Of a stretch of 6,750 bases of DNA, positions 1 through 6,552 are shown in pieces (the stretch's first letter is position 1; each line of letters starts with the position of its first letter). The notes below the pieces were generated by a model. That model had not been told where the DNA came from and searched no databases. It worked only from the letters and a program-made list of their open reading frames with translations. Both the position numbers and the translations under genes were made by a program. This stretch comes from an uncultured Alphaproteobacteria bacterium. Lineage in GTDB: Bacteria > Pseudomonadota > Alphaproteobacteria > Rickettsiales > Midichloriaceae. The DNA is taken from assembly GCA_903860855.1 (NCBI GenBank), contig CAIOSF010000031.1:1-6750 (forward strand), read 5' to 3'.

Positions 1-123
1 AATGAAACCATGAAGAATATCGTAACTAATGTTGCCTATACCGTTGATGATCTCAATATCAATGATAAACTTAGTTTGGAAAATGATTTGTTGAAAAATT
101 GCGAGACTATCTTGAAGAAATAA
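1..123 (+). CDS. C-terminal end of an unrecognised protein (partial, 5' end outside window)
   Basis: Frame 1 is open from the first base to a TAA at 121-123, giving 40 residues that end in ...NCETILKK. The other two plus-strand frames are closed within the first few dozen bases. The tail is hydrophilic, rich in Asn, Asp, Lys and Leu, and has no cysteine cluster, membrane segment or recognisable motif. It does not look like the end of GatA or GatC, so it is not obviously a third amidotransferase subunit. There is an in-frame ATG at 10, but the frame is open before it, so a longer protein entering from the left is more likely. The family is unknown. The gene is followed by 145 bp before gatB, with no convincing terminator hairpin in that gap. 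Confidence 0.5.
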   Translation, partial: NETMKNIVTNVAYTVDDLNINDKLSLENDLLKNCETILKK

Positions 124-186
124 CAAATAACAAGCTCCTATAACCATTTCCCCGCGCTAACCTTGGATGCATTTGTGTGTAAGATC

Positions 187-195
187 TGGTATTAT
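187..195 (+). promoter_or_regulatory. Candidate extended -10 promoter element upstream of gatB
   Basis: TGGTATTAT fits an extended -10 (TGn followed by TATTAT, five of six matches to TATAAT). A TTGGAT at 163-168 resembles a -35 but lies 21 bp away, too far for normal spacing. Extended -10 promoters can work with a poor -35. Transcription from here would start near 202 and give gatB-gltX a leader of about 65 nt. A similar TGGTATTA string occurs in the candidate promoter of the minus-strand gene at 4066-4095. This is a pattern match only. Confidence 0.3.
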
Positions 196-249
196 GATTG
201 CCCAGTCAAGCTAAAAATGGTAGGTTATCTGGCAAATGCCTTTGCATAG

Positions 250-255
250 TATAAT
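250..255 (+). promoter_or_regulatory. Candidate -10 box (perfect TATAAT) just before gatB
   Basis: A perfect TATAAT ends 13 bases before the gatB ATG. Transcription would begin near 262 and leave a leader of only about 7 nt, close to leaderless. No good -35 lies 16-18 bp upstream; the nearest candidate is TTATCT at 225-230, matching about three of six positions with a 19-bp spacer. A small hairpin (GCAAA/TTTGC, 232-245) lies between them. The sequence is AT-rich, so a chance match is possible. Confidence 0.3.
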
Positions 256-268
256 TAAGTAAATAGAA

Positions 269-1729
269 ATGATTATTCAAGGAACAACAGGAAATTGGGA
301 AGTAATAATAGGTTTGGAGGTTCATGCCCAGGTCACTTCGAATACCAAGTTATTTTCGGGCAGTGCTACAGCTTTCGGGGCCGAACAAAATACCCAGGTT
401 TCCTTCATAGATGCTGCTATGCCTGGCATGCTCCCAGTTTTAAATGAAAAGTGCGTGGAACAAGCAGTCAAAACCGGCCTTGGTATAGGAGGTAGGATCA
501 ATCAGACGTCTATGTTTGATCGCAAAAATTATTTTTATGCTGATCTACCTCAAGGTTACCAGATTTCTCAGTTCAATTATCCTATAGTCAGTGATGGAAA
601 TATCACAATTGAAATGGCCAGTGGGTTCAAGCGCGATGTTCATGTAATTCGCATACACCTCGAGCAGGACGCAGGCAAGATGCTGCATGATCAGAGCCCA
701 ACTGAAAGCTTTATCGATTTAAATAGGTGCGGGGTTGCCTTAATGGAGATCGTTACAGCTCCTGATATGAGAAGTCCAGATGAAGCTGCGGAATTTGTCA
801 AAAAACTTCGCTCAATACTGCGCTATCTTGGAACATGCGATGGTGATATGGAAAAAGGATCAATGCGATGCGATGCCAATGTATCCGTGCGAAAGCAAGA
901 TGATGTCATCTTGGGCACAAGAGTTGAGATTAAGAATCTTAACTCTATGAGGAATATCGCAAGAGCTATTACCTATGAAGCCGGGCGGCAGGTTGAATCT
1001 CTAGAGGCTGGCATAGCAATAGTACAAGAAACACGTCTCTTTGAGGCTGGTAATGGCATGACACGTACAATGAGAACAAAGGAGGAGGCAAGTGATTATC
1101 GCTATTTCCCTGACCCAGATTTACTGCCTACATACTTGTCTGAAGAGTATATAGCCAACATTAAGGCTGTCTTGCCAGAGTTACCAGATCAGAAATTGGC
1201 TCGATACGTGAATGAGTACGGTTTATCGAGTTATGATGCCTCAGTCCTGGTCGCAGATAAGATTGTATCTGAATACTTTGAAGAAGTAGCTAAAAAAGCT
1301 GACCCTAAGGCGGCAGCGAATTGGATTACAGCTGAGCTCTTTGGGCGATTAAATAAAAATGGTATAGAGATAACTCAGTCTTCAGTATCGGCTGAAATGA
1401 TGGTTGAGCTCCTCCACCTGATGAGTGATAACGTAATATCTGGGAAGATGGCGAAAACAATATTTGATAGGATGTTTGAAACTGGTGAATCAGCCGGATA
1501 TATAGTGGAGAAAGATGGACTTAGGCAGGTTTCAGATATTGGAGAAATCGATCTTGTTATAGATGAAATTATTATGGCTAACCCAGATAACGTCGCCAAA
1601 TATAGGTCAGGCAAGGATAAGCTATTCGCCTTCTTCGTCGGTCAGGTTATGCAGAAGACCCGTGGCAAGGCTAATCCGACTGTTGTTAATGAGCTACTCC
1701 AGAAAAAACTTTCTGGGGATAGTCTATGA
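269..1729 (+). CDS. gatB: Aspartyl/glutamyl-tRNA(Asn/Gln) amidotransferase subunit B
   Basis: GatB is the tRNA-binding, ATP-using subunit of the cytoplasmic GatCAB complex. It phosphorylates the side chain of Glu-tRNA(Gln) (or Asp-tRNA(Asn)), and GatA supplies ammonia to form the amide. The 486 residues match the usual length of about 475-500. [12 protein letters not shown] lies at 10-21, HLEQDAGK at 130-137 (catalytic metal region), the family signature [14 protein letters not shown] at 149-162, and [10 protein letters not shown] at 217-226. [11 protein letters not shown] segment precedes the helical tail and YqeY-like C-terminal domain, roughly residues 330-484, which ends in [16 protein letters not shown]. 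The Ala at 157, where many bacteria have Pro, is typical of alphaproteobacteria. The ATG at 269 is the first after an in-frame stop at 260-262 and sits nine residues before the conserved Trp. No Shine-Dalgarno sequence is visible. The stop overlaps the gltX start (ATGA). gatA and gatC are not in the window. Confidence 0.97.
   Translation: MIIQGTTGNWEVIIGLEVHAQVTSNTKLFSGSATAFGAEQNTQVSFIDAAMPGMLPVLNEKCVEQAVKTGLGIGGRINQTSMFDRKNYFYADLPQGYQISQFNYPIVSDGNITIEMASGFKRDVHVIRIHLEQDAGKMLHDQSPTESFIDLNRCGVALMEIVTAPDMRSPDEAAEFVKKLRSILRYLGTCDGDMEKGSMRCDANVSVRKQDDVILGTRVEIKNLNSMRNIARAITYEAGRQVESLEAGIAIVQETRLFEAGNGMTRTMRTKEEASDYRYFPDPDLLPTYLSEEYIANIKAVLPELPDQKLARYVNEYGLSSYDASVLVADKIVSEYFEEVAKKADPKAAANWITAELFGRLNKNGIEITQSSVSAEMMVELLHLMSDNVISGKMAKTIFDRMFETGESAGYIVEKDGLRQVSDIGEIDLVIDEIIMANPDNVAKYRSGKDKLFAFFVGQVMQKTRGKANPTVVNELLQKKLSGDSL
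1715..1719 (+). promoter_or_regulatory. Probable ribosome binding site of gltX, inside gatB
   Basis: GGGGA lies six bases before the ATG at 1726, within the last codons of gatB. This spacing favours the ATG at 1726 over the in-frame ATG at 1735, which would be 15 bases away. Together with the 4-nt overlap it suggests translational coupling from gatB. Confidence 0.4.
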
Positions 1730-3171
1730 TCATCATGAGGTTCGCCCCATCACCAACTGGTTTTCTTCACATAGGAAGTGCCCGTACTGCCTTATTTAAT
1801 TGGCTATACAGTCAAAAGGTTGGTGGCAAGTTTCATCTGCGCATTGAAGACACAGACAAAGCCAGATCAACCGAAGAGGCAGTTCAAGCCATTATAAGTG
1901 GTTTAAGATGGCTTGGCCTATCTTGGGATGGAGGGATAGTCATGCAGTCGACCAAATTAGCACGTCATGTTCAGGTCGCACAGGAGCTGATTGCGCTGGG
2001 AAGAGCTTATTACTGTTATCTTAGCCCAGAAGAGATCAGTGATTTTCGTGCTAAAAATCCCTATGGTAAGATTGTTAGTCCATGGCGCGATGGCGCTAAA
2101 CAAGCAAGATATGGCATACTGCCCGTTGTTCGACTAAAGAGTGAAGATAGTGGCAATATCGTCATTATGGATAAGGTACAAGGAGAAGTGATGGTTGCAT
2201 GCTCAGAGCTTGATGATATGGTTCTATTACGCTCCGACGATTCACCTACCTATATGCTGGCTGTCGTTGCTGATGATCATGATGCTGGAGTAAATTTTAT
2301 TATTCGCGGTGACGATCATCTAACCAACACATTCCGCCAGTTGCAAATATATAAGGCTTTGGGGTGGAGGCAACCACAGTATGCTCACATACCTCTTATT
2401 CATGGGAATGATGGGGCCAAACTTTCAAAACGACACGGGGCTCTTGGGATTGAATACTATCGCAACGCTGGATACCTGCCTGAAGCAATGTGCAATTATC
2501 TTTTGCGGCTTGGCTGGGGTGGTGATGGCCAAACTGAGATATTTTCGATGAAAGAAGCAGCAGCTTTGTTTGATATAGCTGATGTGGATAAGGCTCCGTC
2601 TCGTTTTGATCTCCAGAGACTCAATTCTATTAATGCTCATTATATTGCCCATGCTGACGATGATCTATTGGTGAATGATGTGGTCGAGAGAATGAACCTA
2701 GCGACAGCATCAGATGAAGTGCGAGATCAGAAGTTCGACGATGCTATGGCCTTAAAGCAAGAAGCGTATAGGCGTATGAAGGCTGCGATGCCCATGCTAA
2801 AGATAAGAGCAAATACTCTTGTTGAGTTGGTTGAGCTAGCAAAAATATACATTGATAGAATAGAACCAATGGATGAGAAGGCTGAGGATATATTGCGTAA
2901 TACTGGAAAAATCCTGCAACGCTCTTTGGGGGAGTTGGTGCAGCATATGGTAACCACGGCTCGGACAATAGAAGTATGGGATGGGCAGAACATCAAAGAA
3001 GCTATGAGCGCATTGGCTAAAAGTTCCGGCATTAAGGATGGTAATATGATGCAGATTCTGCGCGCAATGGTAATTGGCACTCTTCGTGGTCCTGGCATCT
3101 ATGAAACGATAGCTATTCTTGGGAGGGATGAGTTTATAAGGCGCATAAGTTATACTAATTTCCACTATTAA
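1726..3171 (+). CDS. gltX: Glutamyl-tRNA synthetase
   Basis: A class I aminoacyl-tRNA synthetase that attaches glutamate to tRNA using ATP. The 481 residues are normal for the bacterial enzyme. The Rossmann fold opens with [18 protein letters not shown], the HIGH-class motif being HIGS at 15-18. [20 protein letters not shown] and the [21 protein letters not shown] block follow. The KMSKS loop is KLSKR at 232-236, followed by HGA. The rest, from about residue 320, is the helical anticodon-binding region and is less conserved. Only one Cys (C97, in [10 protein letters not shown]) remains where many GluRS have CxC plus further ligands, so the zinc site seems lost. The start overlaps the gatB stop by 4 nt. 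In GatCAB organisms at least one GluRS must misacylate tRNA(Gln), and the pairing with gatB suggests that role here. Many Rickettsiales carry two gltX copies, so this could be either one. Specificity cannot be read from the sequence alone. Confidence 0.96.
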   Translation: MIIMRFAPSPTGFLHIGSARTALFNWLYSQKVGGKFHLRIEDTDKARSTEEAVQAIISGLRWLGLSWDGGIVMQSTKLARHVQVAQELIALGRAYYCYLSPEEISDFRAKNPYGKIVSPWRDGAKQARYGILPVVRLKSEDSGNIVIMDKVQGEVMVACSELDDMVLLRSDDSPTYMLAVVADDHDAGVNFIIRGDDHLTNTFRQLQIYKALGWRQPQYAHIPLIHGNDGAKLSKRHGALGIEYYRNAGYLPEAMCNYLLRLGWGGDGQTEIFSMKEAAALFDIADVDKAPSRFDLQRLNSINAHYIAHADDDLLVNDVVERMNLATASDEVRDQKFDDAMALKQEAYRRMKAAMPMLKIRANTLVELVELAKIYIDRIEPMDEKAEDILRNTGKILQRSLGELVQHMVTTARTIEVWDGQNIKEAMSALAKSSGIKDGNMMQILRAMVIGTLRGPGIYETIAILGRDEFIRRISYTNFHY

Positions 3172-3316
3172 CAATGCCCATATGGATCTTCTGGATTTTG
3201 TATATTTACGAATGCTGCGACTAACCTAATTTCCTGATTTAAATGCAATGAGAGAGGAGCTAAGCTTATTGAATATAGACTGTGAATCCAAGAGATGAAT
3301 AGACACACCTTTGGAT

Positions 3317-3368
3317 CTGCGGAGCGCTTCGTCACGCAGCATTGCCGAGTGACGAGTGAAGCAAGCAG
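3317..3368. repeat. Imperfect palindrome, REP-like element between convergent genes
   Basis: Nested inverted repeats: CTGC (3317-3320) pairs with GCAG (3365-3368), GCT (3326-3328) with AGC (3360-3362), and TCGTCAC (3329-3335) with GTGACGA (3349-3355), leaving a 13-nt loop and a GTGA bulge. A competing stem pairs CTGCG (3317-3321) with CGCAG (3335-3339). The segment is more GC-rich than its surroundings. CATTGCCGAGTGACGAGTG followed by AAGCAAGCAG recalls, from memory, the dispersed GCAATGACG/GGATTGCTTCG palindromes of Rickettsia and relatives. It sits between the 3' ends of gltX (+) and the minus-strand gene, where such elements often lie. It has no clear U-tract. Only one copy is in the window, so repeat status is unproven. 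Confidence 0.45.
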
Positions 3369-3395
3369 TTAAAAGCGGGCACTGGTACAACTGAA

Positions 3396-4031
3396 TCAAA
3401 GATCCCCGAATTCATAGTATTGCCCATGATTCGCACCAAGCTCTCCGAAGTCATCACCTTCGAGGCCAGTACTGATCTTCATTTTACCCGTCCCCTCTTG
3501 CGATAACAACACATCATATCCTGATGGTTGATCATTCTTAACTCCCGTACAGCCAAAGCTCACTTCATTATTACTACCCATATTCGTGAGAGAAAAGGTC
3601 TGCTCTTTACTCAGAACCTGATGATCGCCCGTACTACCTGCCATATTCTGAGTTTGAAATCCGTTCAGATTTTGGTTCTCCAGAGTAGCCCTTCTCACCA
3701 TAATCCTACTATTATAGATTGATCCAAATTCATGAATTTTTGTCCCATTTACTCCCACGTAACCGAAAGCCTGATAAGGGGGAATGCCCAATATACTGGT
3801 ACCCTCATCATAATTATAATAACATGGTTTTTTTGTTGCAGTTCCTTCGTATATGGGCTCCTTATCCACAGAATCGTCTTTTTCTTTTGTTGGCGTTCTT
3901 GTTATCATATAATACTTACTCATAGTTTTATTGTCCCATACCAACATGGTATCTTCCTTTATGCATATATGCAATGTATGACTGTATAAAATAAAAAAAT
4001 AAATGATTAAAGTTGCGTTAAATTTCATCAT
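3396..4031 (-). CDS. Hypothetical protein, probably exported (unrecognised)
   Basis: I do not recognise this protein. The open frame extends back to a TTG at 4088, but the better start is the ATG pair at 4029-4031 and 4026-4028. From there the protein is about 211 aa and opens with a lysine followed by a hydrophobic run (ATLIIYFFILY), like a Sec signal peptide or a single membrane anchor. The following LHIC is not a proper lipobox because Ile occupies the -1 position. The remainder is hydrophilic, rich in Gly, Asn, Thr and Ser, with no further membrane segment. It has two cysteines (about C70 in KKPCYYNY and C161 in SFGCTG) that could form a disulfide in the periplasm. No catalytic motif, repeat or known fold is obvious. 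No Shine-Dalgarno sequence precedes the ATGs. It is transcribed towards gltX and away from sucC, and a candidate promoter with an overlapping inverted repeat lies upstream. Its length in an AT-rich region and its signal-like N-terminus support a real gene; a species-restricted or decaying gene remains possible. Confidence 0.6.
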   Translation of the reverse strand: MMKFNATLIIYFFILYSHTLHICIKEDTMLVWDNKTMSKYYMITRTPTKEKDDSVDKEPIYEGTATKKPCYYNYDEGTSILGIPPYQAFGYVGVNGTKIHEFGSIYNSRIMVRRATLENQNLNGFQTQNMAGSTGDHQVLSKEQTFSLTNMGSNNEVSFGCTGVKNDQPSGYDVLLSQEGTGKMKISTGLEGDDFGELGANHGQYYEFGDL

Positions 4032-4058
4032 TTGATATAATGCGAGGCTCTGGTGAAG

Positions 4059-4082
4059 TTGGCATCTAATACCAATTGCCAA
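4059..4082. promoter_or_regulatory. Operator-like inverted repeat over the minus-strand promoter
   Basis: A perfect 6-bp inverted repeat, TTGGCA (4059-4064) and TGCCAA (4077-4082), is separated by 12 bp. It covers the candidate -10 box of the minus-strand gene. The 24-bp span and two-turn geometry suit a dimeric repressor or activator. Because the predicted start of transcription is near 4059, the repeat would lie in DNA rather than form an mRNA hairpin. No regulator gene is in the window. Confidence 0.35.
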
Positions 4083-4095
4083 ATGCAATAGACAA
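4066..4095 (-). promoter_or_regulatory. Candidate promoter of the minus-strand exported protein
   Basis: On the minus strand TTGTCT (4090-4095) is followed after 18 bp by TATTAG (4066-4071). The -10 is preceded by TGG, making it an extended -10. Each hexamer matches four of six consensus positions. The start site would be near 4059, giving a leader of about 28 nt to the ATG at 4031. This also supports choosing that start over the TTG at 4088. Confidence 0.35.
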
Positions 4096-4284
4096 GCTTC
4101 ATGTAAAATCAGACCGAAGGTCCTATCAAAATACTCGAGTTAGAATAGGCAAATAATTTTGGAGAGTATGAGAGTCTCTAAGTCAAGACAAAGAGCTTCT
4201 AACCATCAGTAAAAATTTATTGCTGGACTACTGCTGTGTTTTTGGGCATTGTCGGAATAAGAATGAATGAAATGCTAAAGTTCA

Positions 4285-5445
4285 ATGAATATTCACGAAT
4301 ATCAAGCCAAAAGCATATTATCAGCCTATGGCTTAGAAGTACCGAAGGGATTACTCGCCCATACATCAGAAGAAGCGGTAAAAGCCGCTGAGAGTATCAA
4401 CTCCTCTGTATACGTCATAAAAGCCCAAGTCCATGCTGGAGGCAGGGGGAAAGCTGGAGGCATTAAACTGGCCAAGAGCACAGCTGAGGTCAGAAAAATA
4501 GCTAGCAGCATGCTAGGAATGAAGCTTAAGACCGATCAAACTGGGGATGAAGAAAAGATTGTCCGTAAATTGTATATAGAAGAGGGATCAGATATTGCCA
4601 AAGAACTATACCTATCTCTTGTTCTAGATCGCAGCTCAGCCTCTATCAGCATCATAGCATCCAGCGAAGGTGGTATGGATATAGAGGAAGTTTCCCAACA
4701 TAATCCAGAAAAAATATTAACGGCACGTGTTGATCCTACGATTGGATTGCAAGAATTTCATATAAGGAAGATATGCTTTGGCCTAAATCTCGATAGAGGG
4801 TTGCATAAACAATTCTCCAACACTTTGCATGGTCTTTACCGAGCATTCATTGACAAAGAAGCGTTACAAATTGAAATCAACCCCTTAGTGATTACAAAAA
4901 ATGGTCACATCGTACCACTAGACGCGAAATTCAGTTTCGATGACAGTGCTTTATACCGACATCAGGACATAGAAAAGATGTTTGATCCATATGAACAAGA
5001 TCCTCTTGAAGTGAGGGCAGCTCAGCATGGAATAAATTACGTGCGCATGAGTGGCGAAATCGGCTGCATGGTGAACGGAGCGGGCCTAGCCATGGCGACC
5101 ATGGATATAATAAACTTATATGGTGGAAGTCCAGCTAATTTCCTTGACGTTGGTGGGACCGCTGATGAAGAGAGGGTCCTTCAGGCACTCAACATTATTA
5201 CAGAAGACAAAAATGTAAAAGGTGTTCTTATCAACATATTTGGCGGAATAGTAAGATGTGATGTAATAGCCAAAGGAGTTATGAACGCCGCTAAGATCGC
5301 AAAGATTAGCATTCCGATAGTGGTGAGACTTGCTGGAACCAATGCAGAAATTGGTATGAAGATCCTTAGTGAATCAAATTTGTCCCTTTATCCCGCACCC
5401 GATGTTGATAGTGCAGCTAAGAAAATAGTGGAACTGACTCGCTGA
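4285..5445 (+). CDS. sucC: Succinyl-CoA synthetase (ADP-forming), beta subunit
   Basis: SucC binds the nucleotide and Mg2+ and completes the reversible conversion of succinyl-CoA, ADP and phosphate to succinate, CoA and ATP in the TCA cycle. It works in the cytoplasm as a complex with SucD. The protein has 386 residues, close to the 388 of E. coli. The ATP-grasp part begins MNIHEYQAK; the nucleotide-binding stretch IKAQVHAGGRGKAGG contains K46 and G53. N199 (EINPLV) and D213 (VPLDAKF) match the Mg-binding residues in E. coli numbering. The C-terminal CoA-ligase domain holds FLDVGGTADEERV and NIFGGIVRCDVIAKGV. The ATG at 4285 gives the family's usual N-terminus, although no good Shine-Dalgarno sequence precedes it. 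sucD follows after 64 bp on the same strand, so the two are probably co-transcribed. All key residues are present. Confidence 0.97.
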   Translation: MNIHEYQAKSILSAYGLEVPKGLLAHTSEEAVKAAESINSSVYVIKAQVHAGGRGKAGGIKLAKSTAEVRKIASSMLGMKLKTDQTGDEEKIVRKLYIEEGSDIAKELYLSLVLDRSSASISIIASSEGGMDIEEVSQHNPEKILTARVDPTIGLQEFHIRKICFGLNLDRGLHKQFSNTLHGLYRAFIDKEALQIEINPLVITKNGHIVPLDAKFSFDDSALYRHQDIEKMFDPYEQDPLEVRAAQHGINYVRMSGEIGCMVNGAGLAMATMDIINLYGGSPANFLDVGGTADEERVLQALNIITEDKNVKGVLINIFGGIVRCDVIAKGVMNAAKIAKISIPIVVRLAGTNAEIGMKILSESNLSLYPAPDVDSAAKKIVELTR

Positions 5446-5500
5446 ACCACAAATAAGAAAAGACCAAAAGTATAAATAATAACATTTAAAACAAACCAAA

Positions 5501-5504
5501 AGGG
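5501..5504 (+). promoter_or_regulatory. Ribosome binding site of sucD
   Basis: AGGG, within AAAAGGGCGAG, ends five bases before the ATG at 5510. It is one of the clearest Shine-Dalgarno-like sites in the window and fixes the sucD start. The rest of the 64-bp gap after sucC is A-rich and shows no terminator, consistent with one transcript. Confidence 0.6.
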
Positions 5505-5509
5505 CGAGT

Positions 5510-6385
5510 ATGGCAATTTTAGTTAATAATTCCACCAAGGTTATATGTCAGGGATTCACTGGACAACAGGGGACATTCCACTCAGAGCAAGCAATAGCAT
5601 ATGGTACAAAGACGGTAGGAGGTGTTACTCCAGGGAAAGGAGGTACAACACACCTAGGCTTGCCGGTATTTGATACAGTTGAAGAGGCAGCAAAAAAGAC
5701 AGAAGCCAATGCCTCGGTAATTTATGTGCCGGCACCATTTGCCGCTGATGCTATTCTTGAGGCCATAGATGCAAAGATTCCCCTTGTTATTTGTATAACC
5801 GAAGGCATACCAATTATGGACATGCTAAGGGTCAAGAAGTCATTGGCCAATAGTAAAACAAGACTGATCGGTCCAAATTGCCCCGGGGTGATAACACCAG
5901 GAGAATGCAAAATTGGTATCATGCCGGGTTATATACACAGCCGAGGTAAAATTGGTATAGTATCACGCTCAGGCACCTTGACTTACGAAGCAACGGATCA
6001 AATAACAAAAGTAGGACTTGGTCAAACAACTTGCGTCGGCATAGGAGGAGATCCACTCAACGGTACAAACTTTGTTGATATACTTGAAATGTTTTTACTA
6101 GATGACGAAACAAAAGGTATTGTTATGATCGGAGAGATAGGTGGAGATGCTGAAATGAATGCTGCTGAGCATATCAAACGCAGTAAGATTTGCAAACCTA
6201 TGGTAGGGTTTATCGCTGGCAAAACAGCACCAAAAGGAAAACGGATGGGTCACGCCGGAGCGATCATTTCTGGGGGTGATGATACAGCTGAAGCAAAAAT
6301 GGAGTCACTTAAATCAGCTGGGATCTCTGTAGTTGATTCTCCGGGAGCGATAGGCAAGATGATGTTAATTGCCATGGGGGGGTAA
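5510..6385 (+). CDS. sucD: Succinyl-CoA synthetase, alpha subunit
   Basis: SucD binds CoA and carries the phosphohistidine intermediate that passes phosphate to the nucleotide on SucC. Length is 291 residues, against 289 in E. coli. The N-terminal CoA-binding Rossmann domain shows [18 protein letters not shown] and [19 protein letters not shown] lies at 121-126, followed by [14 protein letters not shown]. The ligase domain has GEIGGDAE, with E209 equivalent to the glutamate that stabilises the active-site histidine, and MGHAGAI, where H248 is the phosphorylated histidine. The start is supported by the AGGG five bases upstream. The gene ends in a run of seven G (6376-6382) just before TAA, coding for Met-Gly-Gly; slippage there would change only the last residues. 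Neither sucA nor sucB follows: the next gene is on the opposite strand. Confidence 0.97.
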   Translation: MAILVNNSTKVICQGFTGQQGTFHSEQAIAYGTKTVGGVTPGKGGTTHLGLPVFDTVEEAAKKTEANASVIYVPAPFAADAILEAIDAKIPLVICITEGIPIMDMLRVKKSLANSKTRLIGPNCPGVITPGECKIGIMPGYIHSRGKIGIVSRSGTLTYEATDQITKVGLGQTTCVGIGGDPLNGTNFVDILEMFLLDDETKGIVMIGEIGGDAEMNAAEHIKRSKICKPMVGFIAGKTAPKGKRMGHAGAIISGGDDTAEAKMESLKSAGISVVDSPGAIGKMMLIAMGG

Positions 6386-6485
6386 GTTTTGGATACTTCA
6401 GATCCTGAAATAATCTAGCCAATGCTGGAAATATTCGATGATCAGTACTTAAACAACCTTGCCTTCACATCGTGAATCATATGCT

Positions 6486-6552
6486 AAAAAAACAAGTTTT
6501 GGATGTCATGGTCATACTCTTCTGAGTTCCTATACCCCAAGCTTGTTTTTTC
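6486..6552. terminator. Candidate bidirectional terminator between sucD and the Smr gene
   Basis: AAAAAACAAG (6487-6496) pairs perfectly with CTTGTTTTTT (6542-6551). Pairing can continue inward through TTTTGG (6497-6502) against CCCCAAG (6535-6541), with one G-T pair and one mismatch. The plus strand ends in six T and the minus strand in seven T, so both converging transcripts would meet a U-run. The loop is about 30 nt, and the U-run is part of the stem, which is weaker than a classical terminator. The right arm lies inside the last codons of the Smr gene. Confidence 0.45.

Noticed and set aside
2727..3098. A 123-codon open frame on the minus strand inside gltX, with two more overlapping ones nearby
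   Set aside because: They lie antisense to a clearly conserved synthetase, have no ribosome site or recognisable motif, and their composition is explained by the opposite strand.
3174..3224. A 16-codon hydrophobic frame (MPIWIFWILYIYECCD) two bases after the gltX stop
   Set aside because: It has no ribosome site and its length is expected by chance; nothing supports translation.
3172..3395. A possible tRNA or other structured RNA gene in the gltX downstream gap
   Set aside because: The stems do not form a cloverleaf and there is no T-loop (GTTCGAA-like) sequence; a palindromic repeat explains the structure better.
3732..3989. A plus-strand 85-codon frame with a very hydrophobic product, resembling a membrane protein
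   Set aside because: It is antisense to the hydrophilic minus-strand protein, which naturally gives hydrophobic codons. It is shorter, has no ribosome site, and overlaps other short frames.
4032..4088. A 19-residue N-terminal extension of the minus-strand gene from a TTG at 4088
   Set aside because: It would place the signal-like segment internally, begins with a rare start codon, and would cover the candidate promoter and operator.
4112..4122. A GACC-GAA-GGTC hairpin upstream of sucC as part of a riboswitch
   Set aside because: The stem is only 4 bp, no further conserved helices surround it, and it does not resemble a riboswitch class I know.
6397..6409. A small hairpin (TTCAG-ATC-CTGAA) just after sucD as a terminator
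   Set aside because: The stem is only 5 bp with a 3-nt loop and no T-run follows.
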